A stretch of 64,000 nucleotides of DNA, from NCBI GenBank assembly GCA_947501005.1, contig CANMTU010000001.1, positions 830,501-894,500 on the forward strand, read 5' to 3'. This stretch comes from an uncultured Erythrobacter sp. (GTDB lineage Bacteria; Pseudomonadota; Alphaproteobacteria; Sphingomonadales; Sphingomonadaceae). The notes below the pieces were generated by a model. The model worked only from the letters and a program-made list of their open reading frames with translations, ran no database searches and was not told the DNA's origin. Positions 16,786 to 25,023 of the stretch are shown here, piece after piece (position 1 is the first letter of the stretch; each line of letters opens with the position of its first letter). A program made the translations under genes and the position numbers.

Positions 16786-19182
16786 ATGAACGAGACATAC
16801 CCCTTACTCCCCCTGCGCGATATCGTCGTGTTTCCCGGCATGGTCGTGCCGTTGTTCGTCGGCCGGGAAAAATCCGTCGCCGCACTCGAGGCGGCGATGG
16901 AAGGTTCGAAGGATATCTTCCTGCTCTCGCAGCTCGATCCGGGCTGCGACGATCCCGAAGCTGCCGATCTCTACGACACCGGCGTCATCGCGCAGGTCCT
17001 GCAATTGCTCAAACTGCCTGACGGTACGGTGCGCGTGCTGGTCGAAGGGGCGGACCGGGCGAAGCGCATCTCGCTTGAGGAACGCGGCGGCTATGTCGCG
17101 GCCAGCGTCGAGATGGTCGAGGAACCGGCTGCCTCGGGCAGCGAAGTCACCGCGATGATGCGCCAGATCGTCGAGCAGTTCGGCGAATATGCGAAGCTCA
17201 ACAAGAAGGTCGGCGACGACGCGCAGGAGCAATTGCGCGAGATCGACGATGCGGGCGAACTGGCCGATACCATCGCCGGTGCCATCAACGCCAAGGTCGC
17301 CGACAAGCAATCATTGCTGGTCGAACCCGATCCGCTCAAGCGGTTGCAGATGGTCATGTCCTTCATGGAAGGCGAACTGTCGGTCCTGCAGGTGGAGCGG
17401 CGCATTCGCGGCCGGGTCAAGCGGCAGATGGAGAAGACCCAGCGCGAATATTACCTCAACGAACAGATGAAGGCGATCCAGAACGAGCTGGGCGACGGCG
17501 ACGAGGACGGCGGCAACGAGATCGCCGAACTTACCGAGAAGATCGCCAAGACCAAGCTTTCCAAGGAAGCGCGCACCAAGGCGGAAAGCGAGCTGAAGAA
17601 GCTCAAGGCGATGCAGCCGATGAGCGCCGAGGCGACCGTCATCCGCAATTATCTCGACGTGCTGCTCGACCTGCCGTGGGGCAAGAAGAGCAAGGTGAAG
17701 AAGGATATCGGCGAGGCGCAGCGCGTTCTCGACGAGGATCACTATGCGCTGGAAAAGGTGAAGGACCGGATCATCGAATATCTCGCGGTCCAGGCGCGCA
17801 CCAACAAGCTGAAGGGTCCGATCCTGTGCCTCGTCGGCCCGCCCGGCGTGGGCAAGACCTCGCTCGGCAAGAGCATCGCCAAGGCGACCGGGCGCGAGTT
17901 CATTCGCCAGTCTCTGGGCGGCGTGCGCGACGAGGCCGAGATTCGCGGCCACCGGCGCACCTATATCGGCTCGCTGCCGGGCAAGATCGTCACTAATCTG
18001 AAGAAGGCAGGTAAGAGCAATCCCCTGTTCCTGCTCGACGAGATCGACAAGCTCGGCCAGGATTTCCGCGGCGATCCCGCCTCGGCGCTGCTCGAAGTGT
18101 TGGACCCTGAACAGAACGCCAAGTTCCAGGACCATTATCTGGAGCTCGACATCGACCTGTCGGAAATCATGTTCGTGACCACCGCGAACAGCCTCAACCT
18201 GCCGCAGCCCCTGCTCGACCGGATGGAAATCATCCGCCTCGAAGGCTATACCGAAGACGAGAAGGTCGAGATCGCGACGCGCCACCTGCTGCCCAAGCAG
18301 ATCGAGGAGCACGGGCTGAGGGACGGCGAATTCTCGCTGTCGGAAGATGGCCTGCGCGATCTCATCCGCTACTACACCCGCGAGGCTGGCGTCCGCACGC
18401 TGGAGCGGGAGCTTGCGCGGCTGGCGCGCAAGTCGCTGCGCAAGATCCTCGAGGGCGAGGCGCAGAGCGTGGCCATCACGTCCGAAAACCTTGCCGACTT
18501 CGCCGGCGTGCGCAAGTTCAAGCACGGCATGGGCGAGGAAGAGGCACAGGTCGGCGCGGTCACCGGCCTCGCCTGGACCGAGGTCGGCGGCGAATTGCTG
18601 ACGATCGAAAGCGTCACCACCCCGGGCAAGGGCGAGATCAAGACCACCGGCAAGCTGGGCGAGGTGATGAACGAAAGCGTCGCCGCCGCCTTCAGCTTCG
18701 TGAAGGCACGCGCCCCCGCCTACGGCATCAAGCCGAGCATCTTCCAGCGCAAGAACATTCACATTCATCTGCCCGAAGGGGCGGTGCCGAAGGATGGGCC
18801 GAGCGCCGGTGTCGGCATGGTCACCTCGATCGTTTCAACGCTGACCGGCGTGCCGGTGAGGCCGGATGTGGCGATGACCGGCGAGGTTACCCTGCGCGGC
18901 CGGGTGCTGGCGATCGGCGGCCTGAAAGAGAAGCTGCTCGCGGCCCTGCGCGGCGGCATCACCACCGTCCTTATTCCTGAGGACAATGTGAAGGACCTCG
19001 CCGAAATACCCGCCAATGCGAAGGAAGGGCTGGAGATCGTCGCGGTTTCCCATGTCGACGAGGTGCTCGAACGCGCGTTGACGGAGTTGCCCGCGCCGAT
19101 CGAGTGGACCGAAGCCGACGATATCGCCAGCCAGCCGGTCCTCGGTCATGGCGGATCGGCTTTTCCGGCGACCGCCCATTAA
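16786..19182 (+). CDS. lon: Endopeptidase La (Lon protease)
   Basis: ATP-dependent cytoplasmic protease of 798 residues that degrades misfolded and regulatory proteins. The N-terminal LAN domain begins [16 protein letters not shown] and is followed by a coiled-coil region. The AAA+ domain has Walker [10 protein letters not shown] and Walker [11 protein letters not shown]. The C-terminal protease domain has the catalytic Ser in DGPSAGVGM and the Lys in [10 protein letters not shown]. It is preceded by a candidate heat-shock promoter and followed by a strong terminator, so it is probably monocistronic. Confidence 0.98.
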   Translation: MNETYPLLPLRDIVVFPGMVVPLFVGREKSVAALEAAMEGSKDIFLLSQLDPGCDDPEAADLYDTGVIAQVLQLLKLPDGTVRVLVEGADRAKRISLEERGGYVAASVEMVEEPAASGSEVTAMMRQIVEQFGEYAKLNKKVGDDAQEQLREIDDAGELADTIAGAINAKVADKQSLLVEPDPLKRLQMVMSFMEGELSVLQVERRIRGRVKRQMEKTQREYYLNEQMKAIQNELGDGDEDGGNEIAELTEKIAKTKLSKEARTKAESELKKLKAMQPMSAEATVIRNYLDVLLDLPWGKKSKVKKDIGEAQRVLDEDHYALEKVKDRIIEYLAVQARTNKLKGPILCLVGPPGVGKTSLGKSIAKATGREFIRQSLGGVRDEAEIRGHRRTYIGSLPGKIVTNLKKAGKSNPLFLLDEIDKLGQDFRGDPASALLEVLDPEQNAKFQDHYLELDIDLSEIMFVTTANSLNLPQPLLDRMEIIRLEGYTEDEKVEIATRHLLPKQIEEHGLRDGEFSLSEDGLRDLIRYYTREAGVRTLERELARLARKSLRKILEGEAQSVAITSENLADFAGVRKFKHGMGEEEAQVGAVTGLAWTEVGGELLTIESVTTPGKGEIKTTGKLGEVMNESVAAAFSFVKARAPAYGIKPSIFQRKNIHIHLPEGAVPKDGPSAGVGMVTSIVSTLTGVPVRPDVAMTGEVTLRGRVLAIGGLKEKLLAALRGGITTVLIPEDNVKDLAEIPANAKEGLEIVAVSHVDEVLERALTELPAPIEWTEADDIASQPVLGHGGSAFPATAH

Positions 19183-19224
19183 GGCATAGGGGCGGCGGCA
19201 ACGTCGCTCTGCATAGACCCAAAA

Positions 19225-19261
19225 TCGGGGCGGTCCTGCCGGCGCGGGGCCGCCCCTTTTT
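19225..19261 (+). terminator. Rho-independent terminator after lon
   Basis: A GGGGCGG/CCGCCCC stem with a GC-rich loop is followed by TTTTT. It is located 45-80 nt after the lon stop. Its arms closely resemble those of the rpmE terminator at 36016. Confidence 0.85.
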
Positions 19262-19304
19262 CGCACGCCGTCCGAAAATCTGCGCTTTTGAGCCCTTATT
19301 GCCT

Positions 19305-19333
19305 TTGACAGTATCGTAAAAAGTCTCTCAATT
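19305..19333 (+). promoter_or_regulatory. Putative sigma70-type promoter of the HU gene
   Basis: A consensus TTGACA at 19305-19310 with TCAATT 17 nt downstream. The -10 is poor, but the position between the lon terminator and the HU start, and the locally lower GC, support promoter function. Confidence 0.45.
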
Positions 19334-19398
19334 CGCGCGCATTCGCGAATGCGATTCACAATTCATTGCAGAATGTTAGCAGAGGGGGTTCCAGAACC

Positions 19399-19671
19399 AT
19401 GAACAAGAACGATCTGATCAGCGCCGTCGCCGAAACCAGCGGCCTGTCGAAGAACGATGCGTCCGCCGCGGTCGAAGGGGTGTTCGATTCCATCTCAAAG
19501 TCGCTCAAGAATGGCGACGAAGTGCGCCTGGTCGGCTTCGGCACTTTTTCGGTCGCCAAGCGCAAGGCGTCTACGGGGCGCAATCCGCGCACCGGCGAAC
19601 CGATGACCATCAAGGCGTCGAACCAGCCCAAGTTCAAGGCCGGCAAGGGCCTCAAGGACGCGGTGAACTGA
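19399..19671 (+). CDS. HU family DNA-binding protein
   Basis: A 90-residue histone-like protein that bends and compacts DNA. It begins MNKNDLISAVAETSGLSKNDA and has the family signature GFGTFSVAKRKASTGRNPRTGE, including the DNA-intercalating arm with NPRTGE. The start is the second Met of the track ORF, preceded by a GGGGG stretch. It has its own promoter region and a strong terminator. Confidence 0.97.
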   Translation: MNKNDLISAVAETSGLSKNDASAAVEGVFDSISKSLKNGDEVRLVGFGTFSVAKRKASTGRNPRTGEPMTIKASNQPKFKAGKGLKDAVN

Positions 19672-19706
19672 TCACGCGCTTCGGCTTTCTCGTAAAGCCG
19701 AACAGG

Positions 19707-19742
19707 AAAAGCCGCGCCGGTCCGTCCGGCGCGGCTTTTTTA
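19707..19742. terminator. Terminator between HU gene and the convergent rlmB-type gene
   Basis: AAAAGCCGCGCCGG and CCGGCGCGGCTTTTTT form a 10-bp GC stem with a 5-nt loop, flanked by A and T runs, so it can work in both directions. The T run overlaps the stop codon of the minus-strand methyltransferase. A smaller CGGCTTT/AAAGCCG hairpin lies just upstream at 19682-19700. Confidence 0.9.
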
Positions 19743-20540
19743 TTCCGTCAATCGGCGGGTCGCAACTGCGTATAGCGCAACGGCCGCCGCGTTCGAGACG
19801 TTGAGGCTTTCCATCGCGTCGCTGATCGGCAGCTTCGCGAGCGCATCGCAATGGCCGGTAATGTTGTGCCGCATCCCGTCGCCCTCCGCGCCCAGCACCA
19901 GCGCCACCGGCCCGGTGGGCAGCGCCTCGCCCAGCGTGGCCTCCGCCGAACCGGTCAATCCGATGCGCCAGTATCCGGCCTCGGCCATTTCCTCCATCGC
20001 GCGGGAGAGATTGACGACCCGAACCCACGGCAGGCGCTCCAGCGCGCCCGACGCCGACTTGCCCAGGACCCCGCCCTCGGCCGGGGCGTGCCGGTCCTGC
20101 GTCACGATCGCGCCCGCCCCGAAAGCCACGGCGGATCGCATGATCGCGCCGACATTGTGGGGATCGGTCACCTGATCCAGCACGACAAGCGGGCGGTTCG
20201 CCTCGCCGCCCAGCACCTCGTCGAGGAACACATCCTCCAGCGGGTCGCATTCCAGCACCAGCCCCTGATGCGGCGCATCCTTCGCCACCAGCCGCGCAAG
20301 GTCGGTGACCTCGGCATATTCCAGCGGGAAATCGGCTGGAAGGTCGCCATCGAGCGAGGCGATGCCTTCGCGGGTCGCCCACAGCTTGCGATGGTTGCGT
20401 TCGGGGTTGAGCAAGGCCGCCTCGACCGCGTGACGGCCCCATAGCCGGACCGCGCCGGCACTCGCCCGCCCGCTGCCGCGCCCGCCCTTCATGCGGCCCG
20501 CGCGTCCTCTCAATGCGCGCTTGCGCTCGCCCTTCGCCAT
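19740..20540 (-). CDS. rlmB: 23S rRNA 2'-O-methyltransferase RlmB-type (TrmH/SpoU family)
   Basis: A 266-residue SPOUT-class RNA methyltransferase, probably methylating G2251 of 23S rRNA. A basic Gly/Arg-rich N-terminus precedes an L30e-like substrate domain that starts at LWGRHAVEAALLNPER. The knotted SPOUT domain has VLDQVTDPHNVGAIMRSA, VALVLGAEGDGM and LNVSNAAAVALY, motifs 1-3 of the family. The track ORF extends to 21896 only because the antisense of the KAS III gene is open; ATG 20540 fits the family. The exact target nucleotide is inferred. Confidence 0.88.
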   Translation of the reverse strand: MAKGERKRALRGRAGRMKGGRGSGRASAGAVRLWGRHAVEAALLNPERNHRKLWATREGIASLDGDLPADFPLEYAEVTDLARLVAKDAPHQGLVLECDPLEDVFLDEVLGGEANRPLVVLDQVTDPHNVGAIMRSAVAFGAGAIVTQDRHAPAEGGVLGKSASGALERLPWVRVVNLSRAMEEMAEAGYWRIGLTGSAEATLGEALPTGPVALVLGAEGDGMRHNITGHCDALAKLPISDAMESLNVSNAAAVALYAVATRRLTE

Positions 20541-20689
20541 CGTACCTCTCGAAAATCTGCCTGGGTGCGCGCTCCTGCCAGTGCGGGCATTGACAGGCAA
20601 GCGCCGCTTCGCCAAAGGGGCGCCTCTCGGTCGGGAGCGCTTACGGCGCTTCCTGCATTTCTCGCGCACGACGTATGGCGAGCCGGTGT

Positions 20690-20775
20690 GGACAGGTGGC
20701 CGAGTGGTTAAAGGCAGCAGACTGTAAATCTGCCCGTGCAAGCGTACGCTGGTTCGAATCCAGCCCTGTCCACCA
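20690..20775 (+). tRNA. tRNA-Tyr (GTA)
   Basis: A class II tRNA with a 7-bp acceptor stem (GGACAGG/CCTGTCC), an anticodon loop containing GTA at 20724-20726, a long variable arm and a T arm GCTGG-TTCGAAT-CCAGC. CCA is encoded. The long variable arm plus the GUA anticodon identify tyrosine. Confidence 0.97.
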
Positions 20776-20846
20776 CCCGCCCTTCGTCTCGTCTTCCTGT
20801 GCCGGTCAGGCTTGTCGCCCGACGATTGGCGGACTAACCACAGCCG

Positions 20847-21989
20847 ATGTCTGATCGCATGCAGCACGCGGGCCGCCCCGTCATTTCCGCAACCGGCCTG
20901 TTCACGCCCGAGGATTCGATCTCGAACGCGGAACTGGTCGCCAGTTTCAACGACTATGTCCGCCGCGAGAATGCGCGTAACGCCGCCGGGATCGAGGCGG
21001 GCGAGGTCGAGGCGCTGACGGAAAGCTCGGTCGAGTTCATCGAGAAGGCGAGCGGGATCAAGGCGCGCCACGTCATGACCAAGGCGCCGGTGCTCGATCC
21101 CGAGATCATGGCGCCCCGCTGGGACGAACGCGGGAACGACGAGCTTTCCGTCCTCGCCGAGATCGGCGTCAAGGCGGCGCGTCAGGCGCTGGAACGGGCA
21201 GGGCGCGATGCCGCCGATGTCGACGCGGTGCTGTGCGCGGCCTCGAACATGGAGCGACCCTATCCCGCGATGGCCATCGAGATCCAGCAGGCGCTGGGCA
21301 TCGACGGGTTCGGGTTCGACATGAACGTCGCCTGCTCCTCGGCGACTTTCGGCATCCAGACGGCGGCGGACTATATCCGCGCGGGCAATGCGCGCAGCGT
21401 GCTCGTCGTCAGCCCGGAAATCACCAGCGGCCACCTCAACTGGCGCGACCGCGACAGCCATTTCATCTTCGGCGACGTCGCGACCGCCGTTCTGGTCGAG
21501 GATGCAGCGCTCGCCCCGGCGGAGCATTGGGAGATCCTCGGCACGAAGCTGAAGACGGTCTTTTCCAACAACATCCGCAACAATTTCGGCTTCCTTAACC
21601 GCGCGTCGCCCGAAGGCGTGGGCGCGGCCGACAAGCTGTTCGTCCAGGAAGGGCGCAAGGTATTCAAGGAAGTCGTGCCGATGGTGGCGCAGATGATCCT
21701 CGATGAGGCGGACCGGCTGGACATCGATCCCCAAGGGCTGCGCCGGCTCTGGCTGCACCAGGCCAATGCCGGGATGAACCGGTTGATCGCACATCGCGTG
21801 CTGGGTCACGAGGCGAATGACGATGAGAGCCCGACCGTGCTCGATACCTATGGCAATACGTCGAGCGCCGGTTCGATCATCGCCTTCCATCTGCACAGCG
21901 GCGATCTCGCGCCCGGGGATACCGGCCTGATATGCAGCTTCGGTGCGGGCTATTCCGCCGGCACCGTGTTCGTCCGGAAGGCGGGCTGA
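20847..21989 (+). CDS. Beta-ketoacyl-ACP synthase III family protein
   Basis: A 380-residue thiolase-fold condensing enzyme, longer than housekeeping FabH (about 320). The catalytic triad is visible: Cys in MNVACSSATFG, His in WLHQANAGMN and Asn in TYGNTSSAGS. This subgroup carries an inserted segment around residues 20-80 and resembles DarB/FabH2-type enzymes that accept atypical acyl primers; it could start fatty acids or make a secondary product. It lies upstream of psd-pssA, hinting at membrane lipid supply. Family assignment is strong, substrate unknown. Confidence 0.9.
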   Translation: MSDRMQHAGRPVISATGLFTPEDSISNAELVASFNDYVRRENARNAAGIEAGEVEALTESSVEFIEKASGIKARHVMTKAPVLDPEIMAPRWDERGNDELSVLAEIGVKAARQALERAGRDAADVDAVLCAASNMERPYPAMAIEIQQALGIDGFGFDMNVACSSATFGIQTAADYIRAGNARSVLVVSPEITSGHLNWRDRDSHFIFGDVATAVLVEDAALAPAEHWEILGTKLKTVFSNNIRNNFGFLNRASPEGVGAADKLFVQEGRKVFKEVVPMVAQMILDEADRLDIDPQGLRRLWLHQANAGMNRLIAHRVLGHEANDDESPTVLDTYGNTSSAGSIIAFHLHSGDLAPGDTGLICSFGAGYSAGTVFVRKAG

Positions 21990-22040
21990 GCCATGGCGGA
22001 CAGGGTTGTCCGCACCCGCGGCGGGGCCTAGGACGGGCCG

Positions 22041-22790
22041 ATGGCAGGGGAAATCTTCGACAATCGCGGACGCGGACCGGCAGGTTACATCCTACCCTCG
22101 ATCCATCCCGAGGGGCGCAAGTTCGGACTCGCCGCGCTCGGCCTGGCGGTCCTGTTCGCGCTGTTCGCGTGGGAGACGCTGGCTTGGCCAATGGCCTTTC
22201 TGGCCGTGCTGATCTTCGCCTTCTTCCGCGATCCCGAACGGGTGGTCCCGCAGGAAGACGGCGTCATCCTGTGTCCGGCCGATGGGGAGGTGAGCCAGAT
22301 CGTCGAGGTGGAACCGCCACGCGAACTCGTGATCGACGATGGCAGCATGGCGGCCGGCCTCGCGCCCGACAGGGTCGTCAGGGTCTCTATCTTCATCTCG
22401 CTGTTCGACGTGCATATCAATCGCTCGCCGGTCGCCGGCACCGTCAGCCGGGTGGTTTATATTCCGGGCCAGTTTCTCCACGCCGATGCAGACAAGGCGA
22501 GCGACGATAACGAGCGCCAGCATATCCTGATCGAGCGTAATGACGGGCTGCGCATCGGTTTCACCCAGATCGCCGGCATCGTCGCGCGGCGGATCGTGCC
22601 GTTCGTCAAACCGGGCGACATGGTCGGCCCGGGCCAGCGCGTCGGCCTGATCCGCTTCGGCAGCCGGGTCGATACGTATCTGCCCGCCGGGACCGACAGT
22701 GCGGTCATGTTGGGGCAGAAAGTCATAGCCGGCGAAACCGTGCTCGCCAGATTGGGGCAACGCCAGTTGCTCGAAGGGGTATCGCAATGA
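22041..22790 (+). CDS. psd: Phosphatidylserine decarboxylase proenzyme
   Basis: Pyruvoyl-dependent decarboxylase (249 residues) that converts phosphatidylserine to phosphatidylethanolamine at the inner membrane. An N-terminal hydrophobic region is followed by FFRDPERVVPQ, VSIFISLFDVHINRSPV (the conserved FxxxxDVHxNR motif) and the self-cleavage GS pair in LIRFGSRVDTY, which generates the pyruvoyl group. This is the short type II-like form common in alphaproteobacteria. Its stop overlaps the pssA ATG by 4 nt, so PS synthesis and decarboxylation are coupled. Confidence 0.96.
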   Translation: MAGEIFDNRGRGPAGYILPSIHPEGRKFGLAALGLAVLFALFAWETLAWPMAFLAVLIFAFFRDPERVVPQEDGVILCPADGEVSQIVEVEPPRELVIDDGSMAAGLAPDRVVRVSIFISLFDVHINRSPVAGTVSRVVYIPGQFLHADADKASDDNERQHILIERNDGLRIGFTQIAGIVARRIVPFVKPGDMVGPGQRVGLIRFGSRVDTYLPAGTDSAVMLGQKVIAGETVLARLGQRQLLEGVSQ

Positions 22791-23614
22791 ACAGACATCC
22801 GGACGAGGATCCGCACGACGACGCCATGCTGGCACGGCTCGGCCCGAAGGCGGCGGAAGACGAGCAGCCTGTCATCGGCCGGACGAGGGGGCTGTCGCTT
22901 CGCACGATGTTGCCGAACGCGGTCACCGCCGCGGCACTCTGTTCGGGGCTGACGGGCATTCGCTTCGCGATCTCGGGCGCATGGGACGCCGCCGCGGTGG
23001 CGATCATCATCGCCGGATTGCTCGACGGGGCGGACGGGCGGATCGCCCGCGCATTGAAGGCGCAGTCCCGGTTCGGTGCCGAGCTCGACAGTCTGGCCGA
23101 TTCGCTGAGCTTCGGTACCGCGCCGGCGATCATCATCTACCTCTGGTCGCTGTCCATCGAGCCGCGTCTCGGCTGGTTCGCCGCGCTGGCGCTGGCGATC
23201 TGCTGCGCGCTGCGGCTGGCCCGTTTCAACGCGCAGATCGATACCAAGGAACAACCGCACAAGTCGCTCGGCTTCCTGACCGGCGTGCCTGCACCTCTGG
23301 GGGCGGGGCTCGCATTCCTGCCGTTCTACCTGTGGCGCGCAACCGACATCGGCCTGTTCCGCGAACCGCTACTGGTCGGCATCTGGCTGGCGGTGGTCGC
23401 GGTGCTCATGATTTCGAACATGGCGACGCCAAGCTGGGGGTCGTTGCGGCCACGGCGGGGCGTGCGACTGGAATTGCTGGCGTTCGTCGGGCTGGTATCG
23501 GCTGCCCTGCTGGTGGAACCCTGGTGGACCTTGAGCGCGATCGGCGTCGGCTACCTCGTCCTGCTGCCCATTACCTTGCTGCGTTACCGCCGGATCAGGC
23601 GGCGCGCTGCCTGA
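22787..23614 (+). CDS. pssA: CDP-diacylglycerol--serine O-phosphatidyltransferase
   Basis: Membrane CDP-alcohol phosphatidyltransferase (275 residues) making phosphatidylserine, the substrate of the preceding Psd. The catalytic motif D-G-x2-A-R-x8-G-x3-D-x3-D is seen in LLDGADGRIARA...FGAELDSLAD near residue 85. Several hydrophobic helices follow. An acidic, soluble N-terminal stretch of about 30 residues precedes the first membrane segment. The last 20 nt overlap the 3' end of the convergent SOS-controlled small gene. Confidence 0.96.
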   Translation: MNRHPDEDPHDDAMLARLGPKAAEDEQPVIGRTRGLSLRTMLPNAVTAAALCSGLTGIRFAISGAWDAAAVAIIIAGLLDGADGRIARALKAQSRFGAELDSLADSLSFGTAPAIIIYLWSLSIEPRLGWFAALALAICCALRLARFNAQIDTKEQPHKSLGFLTGVPAPLGAGLAFLPFYLWRATDIGLFREPLLVGIWLAVVAVLMISNMATPSWGSLRPRRGVRLELLAFVGLVSAALLVEPWWTLSAIGVGYLVLLPITLLRYRRIRRRAA

Positions 23615-23822
23615 TAGCGGCGCTTGGTGCGGGCCGCGCATCGGCGGTCCGGCGAGGCGCGGCGCGCAGTTTGACCTGGGGTAGGGGTGCCAGGCCGGCG
23701 CCCGCAATTTCCTTGCGCAGATCGCCAAAAGCCAGCCAGCTGCGATACCCGCTATCTGCGAGGACCAGGAATGCGGCAAATGCGCCGAAGAGGACAAGAC
23801 CGAAAGCAAGAGTGGCCAGCAT
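23595..23822 (-). CDS. Small single-pass membrane protein, candidate SOS-regulated gene
   Basis: A 75-residue protein I do not recognise. Residues about 3-23 form one hydrophobic helix (LATLAFGLVLFGAFAAFLVL), followed by a short amphipathic DSGYRSWLAFGDLRKEI and a basic Pro/Ala/Arg-rich tail, probably cytoplasmic. ATG 23822 is preceded by GAAGGA at good spacing, so the longer track ORF is rejected. Upstream lie two GTTC-N7-GTTC LexA-type boxes overlapping a sigma70-like promoter. Size, topology and control resemble SOS division inhibitors such as Caulobacter SidA, but there is no sequence match I can claim. It overlaps the end of pssA by 20 nt. Confidence 0.7.
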   Translation of the reverse strand: MLATLAFGLVLFGAFAAFLVLADSGYRSWLAFGDLRKEIAGAGLAPLPQVKLRAAPRRTADARPAPSAAIRQRAA

Positions 23823-23873
23823 CTGAAATTCCTTCAAACCCGAACGCTGCCTGTTGACAAGTCCGGCAATCGT

Positions 23874-23882
23874 TGTGGATAA
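23874..23882. promoter_or_regulatory. DnaA-box-like 9-mer
   Basis: TGTGGATAA is the reverse complement of the consensus DnaA box TTATCCACA. It sits in the predicted 5' leader of the SOS-controlled small gene. A single box can occur by chance, but here it would link DnaA to the same promoter region. Confidence 0.4.
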
Positions 23883-23901
23883 CTTGCGGTGATCAGGGAA
23901 T

Positions 23902-23935
23902 GTTCCCGACAAGTTCCATTGTTCCTCTTTTGTTC
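23902..23935. promoter_or_regulatory. Tandem LexA (SOS) boxes
   Basis: GTTCCCGACAAGTTC (23902-23916) and GTTCCTCTTTTGTTC (23921-23935) both match the alphaproteobacterial LexA box GTTC-N7-GTTC exactly in all eight fixed positions. Their centres are 19 bp apart. One covers the -10/spacer region and the other the start region of the minus-strand promoter, as expected for repression. Confidence 0.85.
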
Positions 23936-23946
23936 TTCGCCGTCAA
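23918..23946 (-). promoter_or_regulatory. Sigma70-like promoter of the small membrane protein gene
   Basis: On the minus strand TTGACG (23941-23946) and AACAAT (23918-23923) are separated by exactly 17 nt. Transcription would begin near 23911, about 90 nt before the ATG, and both LexA boxes would block it. Confidence 0.6.
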
Positions 23947-24168
23947 GCAGTTTGCACGACAGGGCGTGTGAAACTCGGGACTAAATTATCGGTGGCGTCA
24001 TATGCGAATTTGCAGTAGAGGGCGTCCGCCTCGCATTCCGGGTGCCGAACCGGCAGCTGGAGAGAGGCAAATCCACATGGAAGGCGCTCATACCGGTGCC
24101 CGACCCGCGGGACGCTCCGCATTTCGGGTTCCAGCTTTCCAGAGGCATAACCGGAAAGGAATTGAATT
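23947..24168 (+). promoter_or_regulatory. rpsB upstream/leader region
   Basis: No gene is supported here. The stretch must hold the rpsB promoter and an untranslated leader; I could not fix a convincing -35/-10 pair. Close to the start codon CTTTCC (24135) can pair with GGAAAG (24153), masking part of the ribosome site GGAAAGGAA. Ribosomal protein S2 operons often have autoregulatory leaders. Confidence 0.4.
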
Positions 24169-24918
24169 ATGGCGGCACCTACCGTCACGATGCAGGAATT
24201 GATCGAGGCCGGCGCACATTTCGGCCACCAGACCCACCGCTGGAACCCGCGCATGAAGCCGTACATCTTTGGCGCGCGCAACGGCGTCCACATTCTCGAC
24301 CTGTCGCAGACCGTACCGCTGTTCGCGCGCGCGCTTGACTTCGTCGCGCAGACCGCGCGTTCGGGCGGCAAGGTCCTGTTCGTCGGCACCAAGCGGCAGG
24401 CGCAGGACGCGATCCGCGAAGCTGCGCTGGCTTCGGGTCAACACTTCGTCAACCATCGCTGGCTGGGCGGCATGCTCACCAACTGGAAGACGATCAGCCA
24501 GTCGATCAAGCGCCTGAAGACGCTTGAGGAACAGCTGTCGACCGACACGGGCGGCCTGACGAAGAAGGAAGTCCTCCAGCTGACGCGCGAGCGTGACAAG
24601 CTCGAAATGTCGCTCGGCGGTATCCGCGACATGGGCGGCATTCCCGACGTGATGTTCGTGATCGACGCGAACAAGGAAGACCTCGCGATCAAGGAAGCCA
24701 ACGTGCTTGGCATCCCGGTGGTCGCGGTGCTCGACACCAATGTCGATCCCAGCGGCATCGCTTTTCCGATCCCCGGCAACGACGACGCCGCCCGCGCGGT
24801 GAAGCTGTATTGCGACGCGATCGGCCAGGCCGCGCGTTCGGGCCGCGGCGAAGCGGCCGGCGATTCGGGCCAGGACGTCGGTGCGATGGAAAATCCGCCG
24901 GAAGAAGCTGCCGCCTGA
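24169..24918 (+). CDS. rpsB: 30S ribosomal protein S2
   Basis: Small-subunit ribosomal protein (249 residues) located at the head-body junction. It begins [27 protein letters not shown], the standard S2 N-terminus, and contains [24 protein letters not shown] and [20 protein letters not shown] Gly/Ala-rich acidic tail of about 25 residues follows, as in other Sphingomonadales. It is preceded by a strong ribosome site and followed by tsf, the usual operon. Confidence 0.98.
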   Translation: MAAPTVTMQELIEAGAHFGHQTHRWNPRMKPYIFGARNGVHILDLSQTVPLFARALDFVAQTARSGGKVLFVGTKRQAQDAIREAALASGQHFVNHRWLGGMLTNWKTISQSIKRLKTLEEQLSTDTGGLTKKEVLQLTRERDKLEMSLGGIRDMGGIPDVMFVIDANKEDLAIKEANVLGIPVVAVLDTNVDPSGIAFPIPGNDDAARAVKLYCDAIGQAARSGRGEAAGDSGQDVGAMENPPEEAAA

Positions 24919-24926
24919 TCAGGGCC

Positions 24927-24950
24927 GGGCGCGTCATGCGCCCGTCTTTT
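24927..24950 (+). terminator. Attenuator-like hairpin between rpsB and tsf
   Basis: GGGCGC-GTCAT-GCGCCC followed by GTCTTTT, 9 nt after the rpsB stop codon. The short T run suggests partial termination, which would set the S2 to EF-Ts ratio, as known for other rpsB-tsf operons. Confidence 0.6.
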
Positions 24951-24961
24951 CCAATTGCCAT

Positions 24962-24993
24962 ACACCGGGTCGCGCCAGCCGCTGACCCGGTGT
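24962..24993 (+). promoter_or_regulatory. 10-bp stem-loop in the tsf leader
   Basis: ACACCGGGTC and GACCCGGTGT are perfectly complementary around a 12-nt loop, ending 18 nt before the tsf ribosome site. It could protect the mRNA 3' of an attenuator or processing site. Confidence 0.5.
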
Positions 24994-25023
24994 CGGCATG
25001 CAAACCCAACGAAGGAATTCATG

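Noticed and set aside
19740-21896. 718-residue frame around the rRNA methyltransferase
   Set aside because: The upstream 450 codons are antisense to the KAS III gene and cross tRNA-Tyr. The methyltransferase begins at ATG 20540.
23823-23912. 105-residue version of the SOS-controlled protein starting at TTG 23912
   Set aside because: That start lies inside the predicted LexA box/transcription start region and lacks a ribosome site; ATG 23822 has GAAGGA upstream.
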